A stretch of 64,000 nt of DNA from Cyanobium sp. M30B3 (lineage in GTDB: Bacteria > Cyanobacteriota > Cyanobacteriia > PCC-6307 > Cyanobiaceae). The position numbers were made by a program, and so were the translations under genes. The notes below the pieces were generated by a model that did no database searches, was not told where the DNA came from, and worked only from the letters and a program-made list of their open reading frames with translations. Below are positions 31,960-41,300 of the stretch, in pieces. The stretch lies in NCBI GenBank assembly GCA_018399015.1, contig CP073761.1:1116001-1180000 (forward strand), given 5' to 3'. Every line of letters starts with the position of its first letter. The stretch's first letter is position 1.

Positions 31960-32901
31960 TTAGCGCAATCGGCCGGCAATGTCGATTAAGGCCCGGCGCC
32001 AGTGCCGCCAGCCGCGGGCGGCGCGGTGCGCTCTGGTCAGCTCCGCCAGCCGCCGTCGGCGGCTGGGCAGGTCATGGACCCCCTCGCTGAGCTGGCGCCA
32101 GCGCCGCCAGAGGTGCAGCCGGTTCTGTTCCAGCAGCCAGGCCAGCTGGGGCAGGCTCTGCTCGAGCCCATCGCTGCTCTGCTCGTGGATCGCCTTGTGG
32201 AGCACATCCAGATCGTTCAGCTCCCCCAGCAGGCTCTGGCCCTGTTTGAGGCTGACAATCCACTGGCGGCCCGCTGGAGCGAGATACGCCTCGAGGTTCT
32301 CCAGCCGGTAGCGCAGGCTGCGCAGCTGTTTGCGCAGGCCGTGGAGCGTGGCGCTGTCCAGCCCGGGCCGCTCCAGCCACCAGCCGGGATGGAGCATCAG
32401 GCTGGTGCTGGCCGGCACTGCCCATTCCGGGATCCAGTGCAGCAGCGGCTCCTCCCCCAGCGGCGTGTAGCGGGGCTGCTTCAGCCAGGCCTGCAGCTGG
32501 GCGATCAGCTCCAGATGGCGCGAGCTCTTCAGCACCGAAGCCAGCTGCTCGCCGGCCAGGCGCCGCTCCCGGGCCAGCTGGCGGCGCACCGGTTTGAGCC
32601 GCTCCTGCTCCAGCTGGGGCAGCTGGGGCAGGAGCACCGCGTTCAGGTGTTGGCGCAGCACGTCCAGATCCCGGGCCACCCCCAGTCGCTGCACGGATTT
32701 GGCCAGACGGCGGTCGTTCACCTGCTCCGGCAGCACCAGGCAGGGCCCGAACTGGTCGAGGGTGGCCCGCAACCTGCGCATCGTCACCCGCAACTGGTGC
32801 AGGGGCTCCTCGTCGTTGTCCCGCAGCACCGGGCCCTGCAGCGCCACCATCCGCTTGCAGTGCGCCTGCAGCAGGGCGTGCCCATGGGCTCCATTGCTCA
32901 T
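31960..32901 (-). CDS. CHAD-domain protein (polyphosphate-binding)
   Basis: CHAD domains are helical repeats rich in conserved His/Arg/Lys that bind inorganic polyphosphate. The 313-aa product has both signature halves: HQLRVTMRRLRATLDQF near residue 40 and LHGLRKQLRSLRYRLENLEAY near residue 200, with many Arg-rich helices in between and at the C-terminus. No CYTH/triphosphatase domain is attached. ATG 32901 is preferred over GTG 32913. A Pho-box-like pair lies 72-90 bp upstream, which would tie this polyphosphate-binding protein to phosphate starvation. CorA lies upstream on the same strand. Confidence 0.85.
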   Translation of the reverse strand: MSNGAHGHALLQAHCKRMVALQGPVLRDNDEEPLHQLRVTMRRLRATLDQFGPCLVLPEQVNDRRLAKSVQRLGVARDLDVLRQHLNAVLLPQLPQLEQERLKPVRRQLARERRLAGEQLASVLKSSRHLELIAQLQAWLKQPRYTPLGEEPLLHWIPEWAVPASTSLMLHPGWWLERPGLDSATLHGLRKQLRSLRYRLENLEAYLAPAGRQWIVSLKQGQSLLGELNDLDVLHKAIHEQSSDGLEQSLPQLAWLLEQNRLHLWRRWRQLSEGVHDLPSRRRRLAELTRAHRAARGWRHWRRALIDIAGRLR

Positions 32902-32972
32902 CGGCTGGCTCACGGAAACGCTCTGCCTGGGCGGGGGCCTGGCTCAACTCTGCAGCGCCGCCGCCGCCCTTC

Positions 32973-32991
32973 CGGTTAAGGCCAGGTTGTG
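32973..32991 (-). promoter_or_regulatory. Pho-box-like site upstream of the CHAD gene
   Basis: On the minus strand: CACAACCT, 3 bp, CTTAACCG, an 11-bp period. The halves match CTTAACCT at 6 and 7 of 8 positions, the best combined score of the sites here. Distance to the ATG is 72-90 bp. Confidence 0.5.
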
Positions 32992-33006
32992 CTGCTGTGG
33001 TGCCGC

Positions 33007-34107
33007 TCAGCGCGGCGTGGTCCAGTCCTGGAACCAGCCGCGCCGCCACAGCCACCAGGCCTGGATGGCGGCGATGGCGGCCATCAGGGTGAGGGCATAG
33101 GCGTAGCCCAGGCGCCACTTCAGTTCCGGCATGTACTCGAAGTTCATCCCATAGATGCCGCCGATGAAGGTGAGCGGCGCAAAGATGCTGGTGAGGATGG
33201 TGAGTGTCTTCATCACCTGGTTCATGCGGTTGCCCACACTCGCGGCATAGGCCTGGGTGATGGCGTCGCACTGGTGCCGCAGCAGCTCGCAGTTGCCGAA
33301 CAGCAGCTCCACCAGTTCCCCCATCTCGGTGAAGCCCACCCAGGCCTCGGCGCCGAGCAGATCCTGGCCCTGGCGCAGCACCATCTTGATCTGGTGGCGC
33401 AGGGGCCAGATCTGGCCGCGGATGCGGCGCAGGTTGCTGCGGTGGCTGAAGGTGCGGGTGAGCAGTTTCGGCTTGGGATCGCGCAGGGCGGCCGCTTCGA
33501 GGTCGTCGAGCCGGTTGGCGATCTGCTCCAGCATCGGATGGAGCTCATCGAGCACGTCGTCGATCAGCAGGTGCATGATGTTGGCCAGATCGCGCTGGTC
33601 GCCCCTGCCCACCCGCGACCGCAGCCAGTCGAGCAGTTCGGGGAAGGCGTCGCCGTGGTGGCTCTCCTCGAAACTCACCAGCAGGTTCGGCAGCAGCAGC
33701 AGCCCCAGCTGGCTGCTGATCAGGTGGGAGGGGTCGCGGGAAAAGCTGAGCCGGTGCAGCACCACCAGCAGGGCCTGGTCCACCGCGTCCACCCGGGGCC
33801 GTTGGGGGATCTCCAGCAGGGGGGGCAGCAGCGCCGCCGGCACCTCCAGCTCGGTGAGCAGCTCCGCGATCCGCTCGGGCTGGCCCAGGCCCATCACCCG
33901 CAGCCACAGGGGGCGGCCCTGGGCCCGGAGCCTGGCCAGCTGCTCCGGCTGCTGCAGCTGCTCCAGCCGGGGGCCATCGGCGTCCAGCACCACGGCACAG
34001 AACTGGGTGAGCGGGCGGCCCCCGGCCACGTAGAGCTGGCTGGGGAGATTGGCTGGCCGTTCCTCCAGCAGGCGGGAACTCAGAGTGGCCGGGGTTGGAC
34101 GCAGCAC
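33007..34107 (-). CDS. corA: CorA-family magnesium/cobalt transporter
   Basis: CorA forms a pentameric Mg2+ channel. The 366-aa product has a long cytoplasmic domain and two C-terminal helices; the first ends in the selectivity motif YGMNF (FIGGIYGMNFEYMPELKW). The preceding gating helix has TILTSIFAPLTFIGG. Start is GTG 34107. The 276 bp upstream (34108-34383) shows no gene and only short AT-rich patches. Confidence 0.94.
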   Translation of the reverse strand: MLRPTPATLSSRLLEERPANLPSQLYVAGGRPLTQFCAVVLDADGPRLEQLQQPEQLARLRAQGRPLWLRVMGLGQPERIAELLTELEVPAALLPPLLEIPQRPRVDAVDQALLVVLHRLSFSRDPSHLISSQLGLLLLPNLLVSFEESHHGDAFPELLDWLRSRVGRGDQRDLANIMHLLIDDVLDELHPMLEQIANRLDDLEAAALRDPKPKLLTRTFSHRSNLRRIRGQIWPLRHQIKMVLRQGQDLLGAEAWVGFTEMGELVELLFGNCELLRHQCDAITQAYAASVGNRMNQVMKTLTILTSIFAPLTFIGGIYGMNFEYMPELKWRLGYAYALTLMAAIAAIQAWWLWRRGWFQDWTTPR

Positions 34108-34383
34108 GGCGGTTCGGGGGCGATCCAGCGATCGACGATCTGACCACTCCCCACAATGACGGCCTGGAGCAGGAGGCAGAGCAGCACGTCCGGCAGCAGG
34201 GACTGCCGGGAAGCGGGTTGGGCCACGGGATTCCCATCAGCCGAGTTGCAGAGATCCTGGGCAGGTCCGCCGCCGCTGTCGGTGTTCCAGGCCACGGGGG
34301 GCCTTCAACCGTTCTTAATGCCTGCTCGCTAAGGTCAGGCTCCGCATCTTGGGGGACTTTAGTCGTCCCCGGTGACCTTCTGC

Positions 34384-34671
34384 ATGTCGGCATCCCCTGG
34401 CGATCGTCAGCCCGGTGAGCCCGCTGGGGATCACAGCTCCCCCGGTTCGCCCACCCGCTCTCCCCTGGAGGCCCATTCCTCCTACCGCGCCCCCGACTGG
34501 ACGCCCCAGCGGCTGATGTTTCACCAGAACCTGGAGTCGTTCGCCGAGCGCGTGGGTCTGCTGGTGGGGCTGCAGAGCAACGGCAAAGTGAGCCAGGAGC
34601 AGGCCTACGCTGAAATCCGCAAGCTCTGGAAGGGCCTCAAGGACAGCCGCGGCAACCTCCTGGAGGACTAG
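34384..34671 (+). CDS. conserved small hypothetical protein
   Basis: The 95-aa product has a disordered Ser/Pro/Gly-rich first half and a conserved-looking second half (MFHQNLESFAERVGLLVGLQ, then AYAEIRKLWKGLKDS). I have a weak memory of such a protein being widespread in cyanobacteria but cannot name it. No signal or membrane segment is seen. Start ATG 34384 was used. It converges on the sigma factor gene with a 26-bp gap. Confidence 0.65.
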   Translation: MSASPGDRQPGEPAGDHSSPGSPTRSPLEAHSSYRAPDWTPQRLMFHQNLESFAERVGLLVGLQSNGKVSQEQAYAEIRKLWKGLKDSRGNLLED

Positions 34672-34697
34672 CCCAGCTGGAGGACTGGCCCAGCCGC

Positions 34698-35564
<867 letters not shown>

Positions 35565-35684
35565 GGTGCGAGCATGGCGCCTGGCCCATCTTTGGCAGGA
35601 ATGCCGGCGGCGGAGGTGTCGCCCATCACCTCCGCCCGGTGATCACAACCTGGCGTAGCTCTCCAGCTGATCAGGCCCAGCTGA

Positions 35685-36173
35685 TCAGGCCGCCAGGGCC
35701 GGCTCCCGTTCACTGCCGGCGATGGCGGCCGGGGTTTCGCGGCGGAAACTGGTGAGCTTGTGGCTGCCGGCGCCCAGTTCGGCGGCGAGCACGGCACAGG
35801 CCCGCTCGGGCATGGTGTGGTCACCGCAGGTGAACACATCCACGGCGGCATAGCCCGATTCCGGCCAGGTGTGGATGGAGATGTGCGACTCGGCCAGCAG
35901 GGCCAGGCCGGTGACGCCCTGGGGCTCGAAGCGGTGGGTGATCAGGTTGAGCAGGGTGGCACCAGCCCGTTTCGCGGCGGAGGTGATGGTGTCCCTGAGG
36001 AAGGCCTCGTCGTCGAGCCTGGAGCTGTCGCAGGCGTAGAGCTCGAGGATGCAGTGCTTGCCCACCGTGTCGGAGCCGGCTTGGGCTGGGGTGCAGGTCG
36101 CCGTGGCGCTGGCTGAGGTGCTGCTGCCGGTCCATCCAGGGTTGGGGTGGAGCGACTGAAGGGTCTGGACCAT
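35685..36173 (-). CDS. speD: S-adenosylmethionine decarboxylase proenzyme
   Basis: SpeD supplies decarboxylated SAM for spermidine synthesis. It self-cleaves to make a pyruvoyl group at Ser. The 162-aa product has the processing motif [14 protein letters not shown] with S96, the conserved H/C region [10 protein letters not shown], and EPQGVTG. The N-terminal 35 residues are a Ser/Thr/Ala-rich extension absent from the usual 120-130-aa form. ATG 36173 is preferred to TTG 36200. It is followed by the sigma factor gene 120 bp away. Confidence 0.9.
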   Translation of the reverse strand: MVQTLQSLHPNPGWTGSSTSASATATCTPAQAGSDTVGKHCILELYACDSSRLDDEAFLRDTITSAAKRAGATLLNLITHRFEPQGVTGLALLAESHISIHTWPESGYAAVDVFTCGDHTMPERACAVLAAELGAGSHKLTSFRRETPAAIAGSEREPALAA

Positions 36174-36337
36174 CAAGGGTCTTGGCGTTGGAACAATCAA
36201 TGTAACGCCAGGTCAGGGTGGATGCACCGAGACCTGAGCCGGGCCCCCTCTTCCCAGGGCTTTTCGATGTGGGTGCGCCCATCGGCTGGCCCCCTGCCCC
36301 CGGCGCACGCTTGATTTGAAGCAGCGATGGCGGATCG

Positions 36338-37450
36338 ATGGCCCCCAGCCCAGCCCCCCGGGCCCCTGCCGTTCTGGTGGTGAATGCGGGCAGTTCCAGC
36401 ATCAAGCTGGTGCTGTGTGATCACCAGGGCCGGCGCCTCTGGCAGCAGCAGCGCGGCTGGGGGGTCACCGCCACCCCGCAGGGACATGCGGCTCCAGAGG
36501 GCGCCGCCGACCTGCCCGAACTGCTGCGCCAGTGGCTGCTGCCGCTGCTGGCCCAGGCGGATCCCGCGCCAGGCCTGGTGGTGCATCGGCTGGTGCACGG
36601 CGGCTCGCGCTTCACCGCTCCCACCGCCCTCGATGCCGAGGTGCGCGGGGCCCTGGCCGAGCTGGTGCCCCTCGCCCCCCTGCACAACGGCCCGGCCCTG
36701 GAGGTGATCCGCTGGTTTGAGGACCAGTCGGCCACGGCCAGCCTGCCCCAGTGGGCCTGCTTCGACACCGCTTTCCACGCCACCCTGCCCGAAGCCGCCC
36801 ACACCTATGCGATTCCGGCGGACTGGCGGCGGCAGGGCCTGCGCCGCTTCGGCTTCCACGGCCTCAACCACCAGCATGTGGCCGAGACCGTGGCGGCCAG
36901 CGAGCCCGGCGTGCGCCGCCTGATCAGCTGCCATCTCGGGGCCGGCTGCTCCCTGTGCGCGGTGGCGATCCCGGTCGAGGGCCCGCCGCGCAGCGTGGAC
37001 ACCACGATGGGGTTCACGCCGCTGGAGGGCCTGGTGATGGCCAGCCGCAGCGGCAGCGTGGATCCGGGGTTGTTGCTGCATCTGCTGCGCGAGGGCCTCA
37101 GCGCCGCGGAGCTGGATCAGGCCCTGAACCGCCAGAGCGGCCTGCTCGGGCTCTCCGGCCTCAGCGGCGACATGCGCGAGCTGCGCCAGGCTGCGGCCGC
37201 CGGCCACGGCGGCGCCCAGCTGGCCATCGCCGTGTTCCGCCACCGCTTGCGGCAGGCCATCGGCGCCATGGCCGCCAGCCTGGGGGGGGTGGATGCCATC
37301 GCGCTCACGGGTGGCATCGGCGAGCACGACCAGGCCCTGGCCGCTGAACTGGAGGGGGAGCTGGCCTGGCTGGCGCCGCTGCGCTGGCTGCGGGTGCCGG
37401 CCGATGAGGAGGGGCTGATGGTGCGCCAGTGCCTGGCGGCCGGGGCTTGA
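36338..37450 (+). CDS. ackA: acetate kinase
   Basis: AckA interconverts acetyl phosphate + ADP and acetate + ATP. The 370-aa product has NAGSSSIKL at the N-terminus, HRLVHGGSRF, FDTAFHATLPEAA, RRFGFHGLNHQHV, DTTMGFTPLEGL and the adenine-site GGIGEHD. It is a little shorter than usual (about 390-400), with loops trimmed. No pta lies alongside, so the phosphotransacetylase step must be encoded elsewhere. In cyanobacteria it serves dark fermentation. ATG 36338 was used. Confidence 0.93.
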   Translation: MAPSPAPRAPAVLVVNAGSSSIKLVLCDHQGRRLWQQQRGWGVTATPQGHAAPEGAADLPELLRQWLLPLLAQADPAPGLVVHRLVHGGSRFTAPTALDAEVRGALAELVPLAPLHNGPALEVIRWFEDQSATASLPQWACFDTAFHATLPEAAHTYAIPADWRRQGLRRFGFHGLNHQHVAETVAASEPGVRRLISCHLGAGCSLCAVAIPVEGPPRSVDTTMGFTPLEGLVMASRSGSVDPGLLLHLLREGLSAAELDQALNRQSGLLGLSGLSGDMRELRQAAAAGHGGAQLAIAVFRHRLRQAIGAMAASLGGVDAIALTGGIGEHDQALAAELEGELAWLAPLRWLRVPADEEGLMVRQCLAAGA

Positions 37451-37525
37451 TCTGGTCTTAACCAGCAGCGGGCGCTGTGTTCCCACCCTGGGATTGGACC
37501 CTTCCCCTCGCCACGTTCTTTCGCC

Positions 37526-37924
37526 ATGGTCGCTCCCACCGCCGATGCGCTGATCCTGCGCAGCATGCAGTCCCTGGCCGACCATGGCCAGGTGCGCGAG
37601 CTCAACCCCGGCGAGGTGGTGTTTGCGGCCGGGGAACCGGGCGACAGCTTCTTCGGGGTGCTCGACGGCCAGGTGCGGCTGGCCTGGGGCGATGGCAGCC
37701 AGGGGGAACTGCTCCAGGCCGGCCAGTGCTTTGGCGAAGGGGCCCTGGTGCAGCGCAGCCACACCCGCCACGGCACCGCCACGGCGATCGAGCCCAGCCG
37801 CCTGCTGGTGATCAACCGGGAAACCTTCCTGTTCGCGCTCGAGACCCTGCCGATGTTCGCCCTGGAGCTGCTGGCTTCCCTGGAGGCGCGGCTGCAGGCC
37901 GTCCGTCTGCTCACGGTTCGTTAG
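37526..37924 (+). CDS. stand-alone cyclic-nucleotide-binding-domain protein
   Basis: The 132-aa product is a single cNMP-binding beta-roll: NPGEVVFAAGEPGDSFFGVLDGQ, phosphate-binding cassette FGEGALVQRSHTRHGTATA, and C helix with FALETLPMFALELL. There is no helix-turn-helix or enzyme domain, so it must signal by protein contact. The cassette deviates from the cAMP consensus (usual R-A-A/T reads RHGTATA), so ligand binding is uncertain. It lies 75 bp after ackA and 50 bp before a TerB-like gene on one strand. Confidence 0.82.
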   Translation: MVAPTADALILRSMQSLADHGQVRELNPGEVVFAAGEPGDSFFGVLDGQVRLAWGDGSQGELLQAGQCFGEGALVQRSHTRHGTATAIEPSRLLVINRETFLFALETLPMFALELLASLEARLQAVRLLTVR

Positions 37925-37974
37925 TGCGGCGTTAACCGGCTCTGGCCAGGGTTGGCCCAGATGCACCCCCTGCC

Positions 37975-38436
37975 ATGACGCCAGCCAGCACCATGACCGC
38001 CGCTGAGGCCTTTGCGGCGATCCCCCTTGCGGCCGTGTGCTGTGACCAGTGCTTCGCCGCCGAGGAGGCCAAGCTGATCCGCGAGCAGCTGCTCACCAGG
38101 GCTCCCTACCGCAGCATGGAGCCCTACGCCTTCGGGGTGCTGTTCTCCGGCCTGCTGGGTCGCTTCCGGGCCGAGTCGTGGCAGGGGTTGGTGGCGGCGG
38201 CGGCACCCCTGCTCGAGCCGGCCCAGCGGGACACCGCCTACGCCCTGGCCTGCCAGCTGGTGCACTGCGACCGCAGCGTGGAGCCGGCCGAGCGCGCGTT
38301 TCTGCTTGCTCTGGCCGAGGCGCTCGGCCTCGACCCGCACCGCCGTGACCAGGTGCTGGACGTGTGCGAGCTGCTCCACCGCGACTGCCTGGCCACGACC
38401 AGCGTCACGGCGGAGGTCCTCAGCCCCCGGACTTGA
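37975..38436 (+). CDS. TerB-like protein
   Basis: The 153-aa all-helical product resembles the TerB/DjlA-N fold: AEAFAAIPLAAVCCDQCFAAEEA in the first half and a second repeat VHCDRSVEPAERAFLLALAEALGLDP. TerB domains bind metal and sit with stress or tellurite functions in other bacteria; here there is no ter operon. Two internal Cys pairs are present. It follows the cNMP-binding protein on the same strand. The 3' end overlaps the SQR gene by 17 bp, converging. Confidence 0.6.
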   Translation: MTPASTMTAAEAFAAIPLAAVCCDQCFAAEEAKLIREQLLTRAPYRSMEPYAFGVLFSGLLGRFRAESWQGLVAAAAPLLEPAQRDTAYALACQLVHCDRSVEPAERAFLLALAEALGLDPHRRDQVLDVCELLHRDCLATTSVTAEVLSPRT

Positions 38437-39643
38437 CGCCGGGGACGAACCGGCGCTCGTGCTGGGCGCCGGCGAGCATCCGGTTCCAGTAGAGGGCAGG
38501 GAGAATCTTGCGCTTCACGAACCACATGCTCCAGCGCTCCTTGGTGGGATCGAGCGGGAACGACGGAGCCGGTTCGGCCTTGTAGTTGAACTCCGCCATG
38601 ATCGTCTTGCCGTAGCCGGTGATCAGCGGGCAGCAGCTGTAGCCGTCGTAGGCGGCGGCCAGGGGCAGGCCATCGAGGAGGGCCAGCAGGTTGGCCACCA
38701 CCACCGGCGCCTGGCCGCGCACGGCCGCGGCGGTCTTGGAGTTGGGCATGCCGCTCACATCGCCCAGGGAGAACACATTCGGATAGCGCACGTGCTGGAG
38801 GTTGAACTGGTCCACCTCCACGAAGCCCGCGCCGTTGGCCAGGGGGCTGCTGGCCACCACATCGGGGGCCGCCATCGGCGGGGTCACGTGCAGCAGGTCG
38901 TAGGGGATCACCTCCTCGCGGCTGGTCTCTCCCTCGCTCACCTGGAACACCGCCTCTTTGCTGTCGGCGCGAACAGCGGTGAGCACGTGGTTGTAGCGGG
39001 CGTCGAGGCCCTTGCGCTGCACCACCTCCCGCAACGGTGCCGCATAGGCCGGGATGCCGAAGATGCCCGGGGTGGCGGTGGCATAGATCACCCTGGCGTT
39101 GAGCCGCTTCTTCTTGAACACGTCGTCGGCCAGGTAGGCGATCTTCTGGGGGGCGCCGGGGCACTTGATCGGCATCGGCGCGCAGGTGAACACGGCGTTG
39201 CCGCCCTTGAAGGCCTGGATCGCCTCCCAGGTGTAGGGGGCGAAGTCCTTGCTGTAGTTGCTGCACACCCCGCCCTTGCCGAGGGCCGCGCTCAGCCCCT
39301 CGATCCTGTCCCAGCAGAGCTTGAGGCCGGTGGCCACGATCAGCACGTCGTAGCTGATGCTGTCGCCGGCGGTGGTGGTGACGCTGTTGTGGTCGGGGTC
39401 AAAGCCGGCGGCGCCGGCCTGGATCCAGTGCACCCCCGAGGGGATCAGGTCGCGCTCGGCGCGACGGGTTTCCTCCAGGCTGAACACGCCGCCGCCCACC
39501 AGGGTCCAGCCGGGCTGGTAGTAGTGCTCAGTGGCGGGCTCCAGGATCGCCACATCCAGGGCAGTGCGGGCCCGCTTCAGCTGGGCGGCCACGGTGATGC
39601 CGGCGGCACCGCCGCCGACGATGAGAATCTGGTGGTGGGCCAT
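38420..39643 (-). CDS. sqr: sulfide:quinone oxidoreductase
   Basis: SQR oxidises sulfide to sulfur at an FAD/cysteine site and reduces quinone. The 407-aa flavoprotein has N-terminal FAD motif ILIVGGGAAGITVAAQL, redox cysteines in GVCSNYS and CPGAPQK, the second dinucleotide fold, and the FAD-tail motif NVFSLGDVSGMPNSKTAAAVRGQAP. A later Cys pair (SCCPLITG) fits type II SQR, related to mitochondrial and some cyanobacterial enzymes. ATG 39643 starts right before the FAD motif. No sulfide-sensing gene is adjacent. A detoxifying role is most likely. Confidence 0.9.
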   Translation of the reverse strand: MAHHQILIVGGGAAGITVAAQLKRARTALDVAILEPATEHYYQPGWTLVGGGVFSLEETRRAERDLIPSGVHWIQAGAAGFDPDHNSVTTTAGDSISYDVLIVATGLKLCWDRIEGLSAALGKGGVCSNYSKDFAPYTWEAIQAFKGGNAVFTCAPMPIKCPGAPQKIAYLADDVFKKKRLNARVIYATATPGIFGIPAYAAPLREVVQRKGLDARYNHVLTAVRADSKEAVFQVSEGETSREEVIPYDLLHVTPPMAAPDVVASSPLANGAGFVEVDQFNLQHVRYPNVFSLGDVSGMPNSKTAAAVRGQAPVVVANLLALLDGLPLAAAYDGYSCCPLITGYGKTIMAEFNYKAEPAPSFPLDPTKERWSMWFVKRKILPALYWNRMLAGAQHERRFVPGVKSGG

Positions 39644-39778
39644 GGGATGGGCAGACCTGTGGGGTGATGAGAGCGGTTGCACCCAGGCTCCGCCTCGGCT
39701 GCCAACGCGTTTGCTCAGATCTAGGCACTCCCGGGGCCAGACACCAGCCTTTGCAGCGAAAGTTTCAACCGTGCCGGC

Positions 39779-40006
39779 TCAGACCGCCGGCTGCTCCACG
39801 TCCCGCTTGAGCAGGGCATAGAGATAGTCGGGCGACTTGTAGCGGCTGGGCAGACATTTCTGCAGCAGGCTCAGCCGCTCCCAGCAGACGGTGCGCTGGA
39901 TGGCCTCGAAGCTGCGGCCGTTGCGGATCAGCAGCCGCAGTGCCTTGCAGTAGCTGGGATAGCCAGCCTCCAGTTCGCCGATCGTGAGCTTGGCGGCTGA
40001 AGACAT
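39779..40006 (-). CDS. DUF3136-type small protein
   Basis: The 75-aa product (KLTIGELEAGYPSYCKALR, RTVCWERLSLLQKCLPSRYK, DYLYALLKRDV) matches my recollection of DUF3136, a short family of Synechococcus/Prochlorococcus with two conserved cysteines. Function is unknown. ATG 40006 was chosen over 40057, which adds a divergent lead. It is divergent from pyrC and on the same strand as sqr. Confidence 0.7.
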   Translation of the reverse strand: MSSAAKLTIGELEAGYPSYCKALRLLIRNGRSFEAIQRTVCWERLSLLQKCLPSRYKSPDYLYALLKRDVEQPAV

Positions 40007-40163
40007 GCGCGGGGTGGCGATGGGGCGGAATGGCAGCCGATCCGTCTCCGCTGGCATTCCACACCATCCTCGCCTGCGGCAGGCTCCTGCCGGTTAAGTC
40101 CGGGGCAAATCGAAAGGCACAGGCCCTGCAACAGTGGCAAGGGAGCCCCAGCCAACGAGCCCG

Positions 40164-41300
40164 ATGATCGAGCGCCTGAGCCTGCGTCAGCCCGACGACT
40201 GGCATGTGCACCTGCGCGATGGGGCCATGCTGCAGGCGGTGGCACCAGCCACGGCCGCCCAGTTCGCCCGGGCGATCGTGATGCCCAACCTCAGGCCGCC
40301 GGTCACCACCGTGGCAGCCGCCGGCGCCTACCGGCAGCGGATCCTGGAGGCCCTGCCCGATGGCTGTGCCTTCACGCCGCTGATGACGGCCTACCTCACC
40401 GACAGCATCGATCCGGCGGAGATCGAGCGGGGCTTCGCCGAGGGGGTGTGGACTGCTGCCAAGCTCTACCCGGCCGGCGCCACCACCAACTCCGATTCCG
40501 GCGTGACGGCGATGGCGCGGATCGCGCCGGTGCTTGAGGTGATGGAGCGGATCGGCATGCCGCTGCTGATCCACGGCGAGGTCACCGACGCCGAGATCGA
40601 CATCTTCGATCGCGAGGCGGTGTTCATCGAGCGGGTGCTGGAGCCGCTGCTGGCGCGGCACCCGGGCCTGAAGGTGGTGCTGGAGCACATCACCACCGGC
40701 GACGCGGTGGAGTTTGTGCGCAGTGGCCCGGCCACCCTGGCGGCCACGATCACGCCCCACCACCTGCACATCAACCGCAATGCGATGTTCGCCGGTGGGC
40801 TGCGGCCGGATTTCTATTGCCTGCCGGTGGCCAAGCGGGAGCTGCATCGCATCGCCCTGCGGGCGGCGGCCACCTCCGGCAACCCGAAGTTCTTCCTCGG
40901 CACCGATTCCGCCCCCCACGGCCGCGAGGCCAAGCAATCGGCCTGCGGCTGCGCCGGCATCTTCAACGCCCCGTTCGCGATCGAGAGCTACGCGGCAGTG
41001 TTCGAGCAGGAGAATGCCCTGGAGCGGCTGGAGGGTTTCGCGTCGGAGTTCGGCCCCCGCTTCTATGGGCTGCCGCTCAACGAGGGCACGGTCACCCTGG
41101 AGCGCAGGCCCAAGGAGGTGCCCAGCCGGCTCCACCTCAACGACGCGGCCGGCACCGCCGTGACCCTGGTGCCCTTCCACGCCGGCGAAACGCTGCCGTG
41201 GCGGCTCGCCACCCCTGCCGCAGCGACTGACCCGCTCCTCAGAAGCAGAGACAGCTCACCAGGCGATCGGCCTGCTCGGTGCTGTGGTCGGAGCGGGTGA
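40164..41300 (+). CDS. pyrC: dihydroorotase (class II, PyrC)
   Basis: PyrC closes carbamoyl aspartate to dihydroorotate in pyrimidine synthesis. The 378-aa product has the zinc-ligand start [10 protein letters not shown], carboxylated Lys in [20 protein letters not shown], the His ligand EHITT, and catalytic Asp in [13 protein letters not shown]. Length exceeds the usual 345 by a C-terminal tail ([21 protein letters not shown]) encoded in the 62 bp that overlap the opposing pyruvate-kinase-like gene. The reading frame is otherwise clean. ATG 40164 was chosen. PyrFE follows 6.5 kb downstream. Confidence 0.94.
   Translation: MIERLSLRQPDDWHVHLRDGAMLQAVAPATAAQFARAIVMPNLRPPVTTVAAAGAYRQRILEALPDGCAFTPLMTAYLTDSIDPAEIERGFAEGVWTAAKLYPAGATTNSDSGVTAMARIAPVLEVMERIGMPLLIHGEVTDAEIDIFDREAVFIERVLEPLLARHPGLKVVLEHITTGDAVEFVRSGPATLAATITPHHLHINRNAMFAGGLRPDFYCLPVAKRELHRIALRAAATSGNPKFFLGTDSAPHGREAKQSACGCAGIFNAPFAIESYAAVFEQENALERLEGFASEFGPRFYGLPLNEGTVTLERRPKEVPSRLHLNDAAGTAVTLVPFHAGETLPWRLATPAAATDPLLRSRDSSPGDRPARCCGRSG

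Noticed and set aside
34080-34295. 71-codon minus-strand ORF upstream of corA
   Set aside because: It overlaps the corA start, has low-quality composition and no ribosome site.
37445-37470. hairpin CTGGTCTTAACCAG after ackA as a terminator
   Set aside because: The stem is only five pairs and no T-tract follows; it also resembles a lone CTTAACC half-site without a partner 11 bp away.
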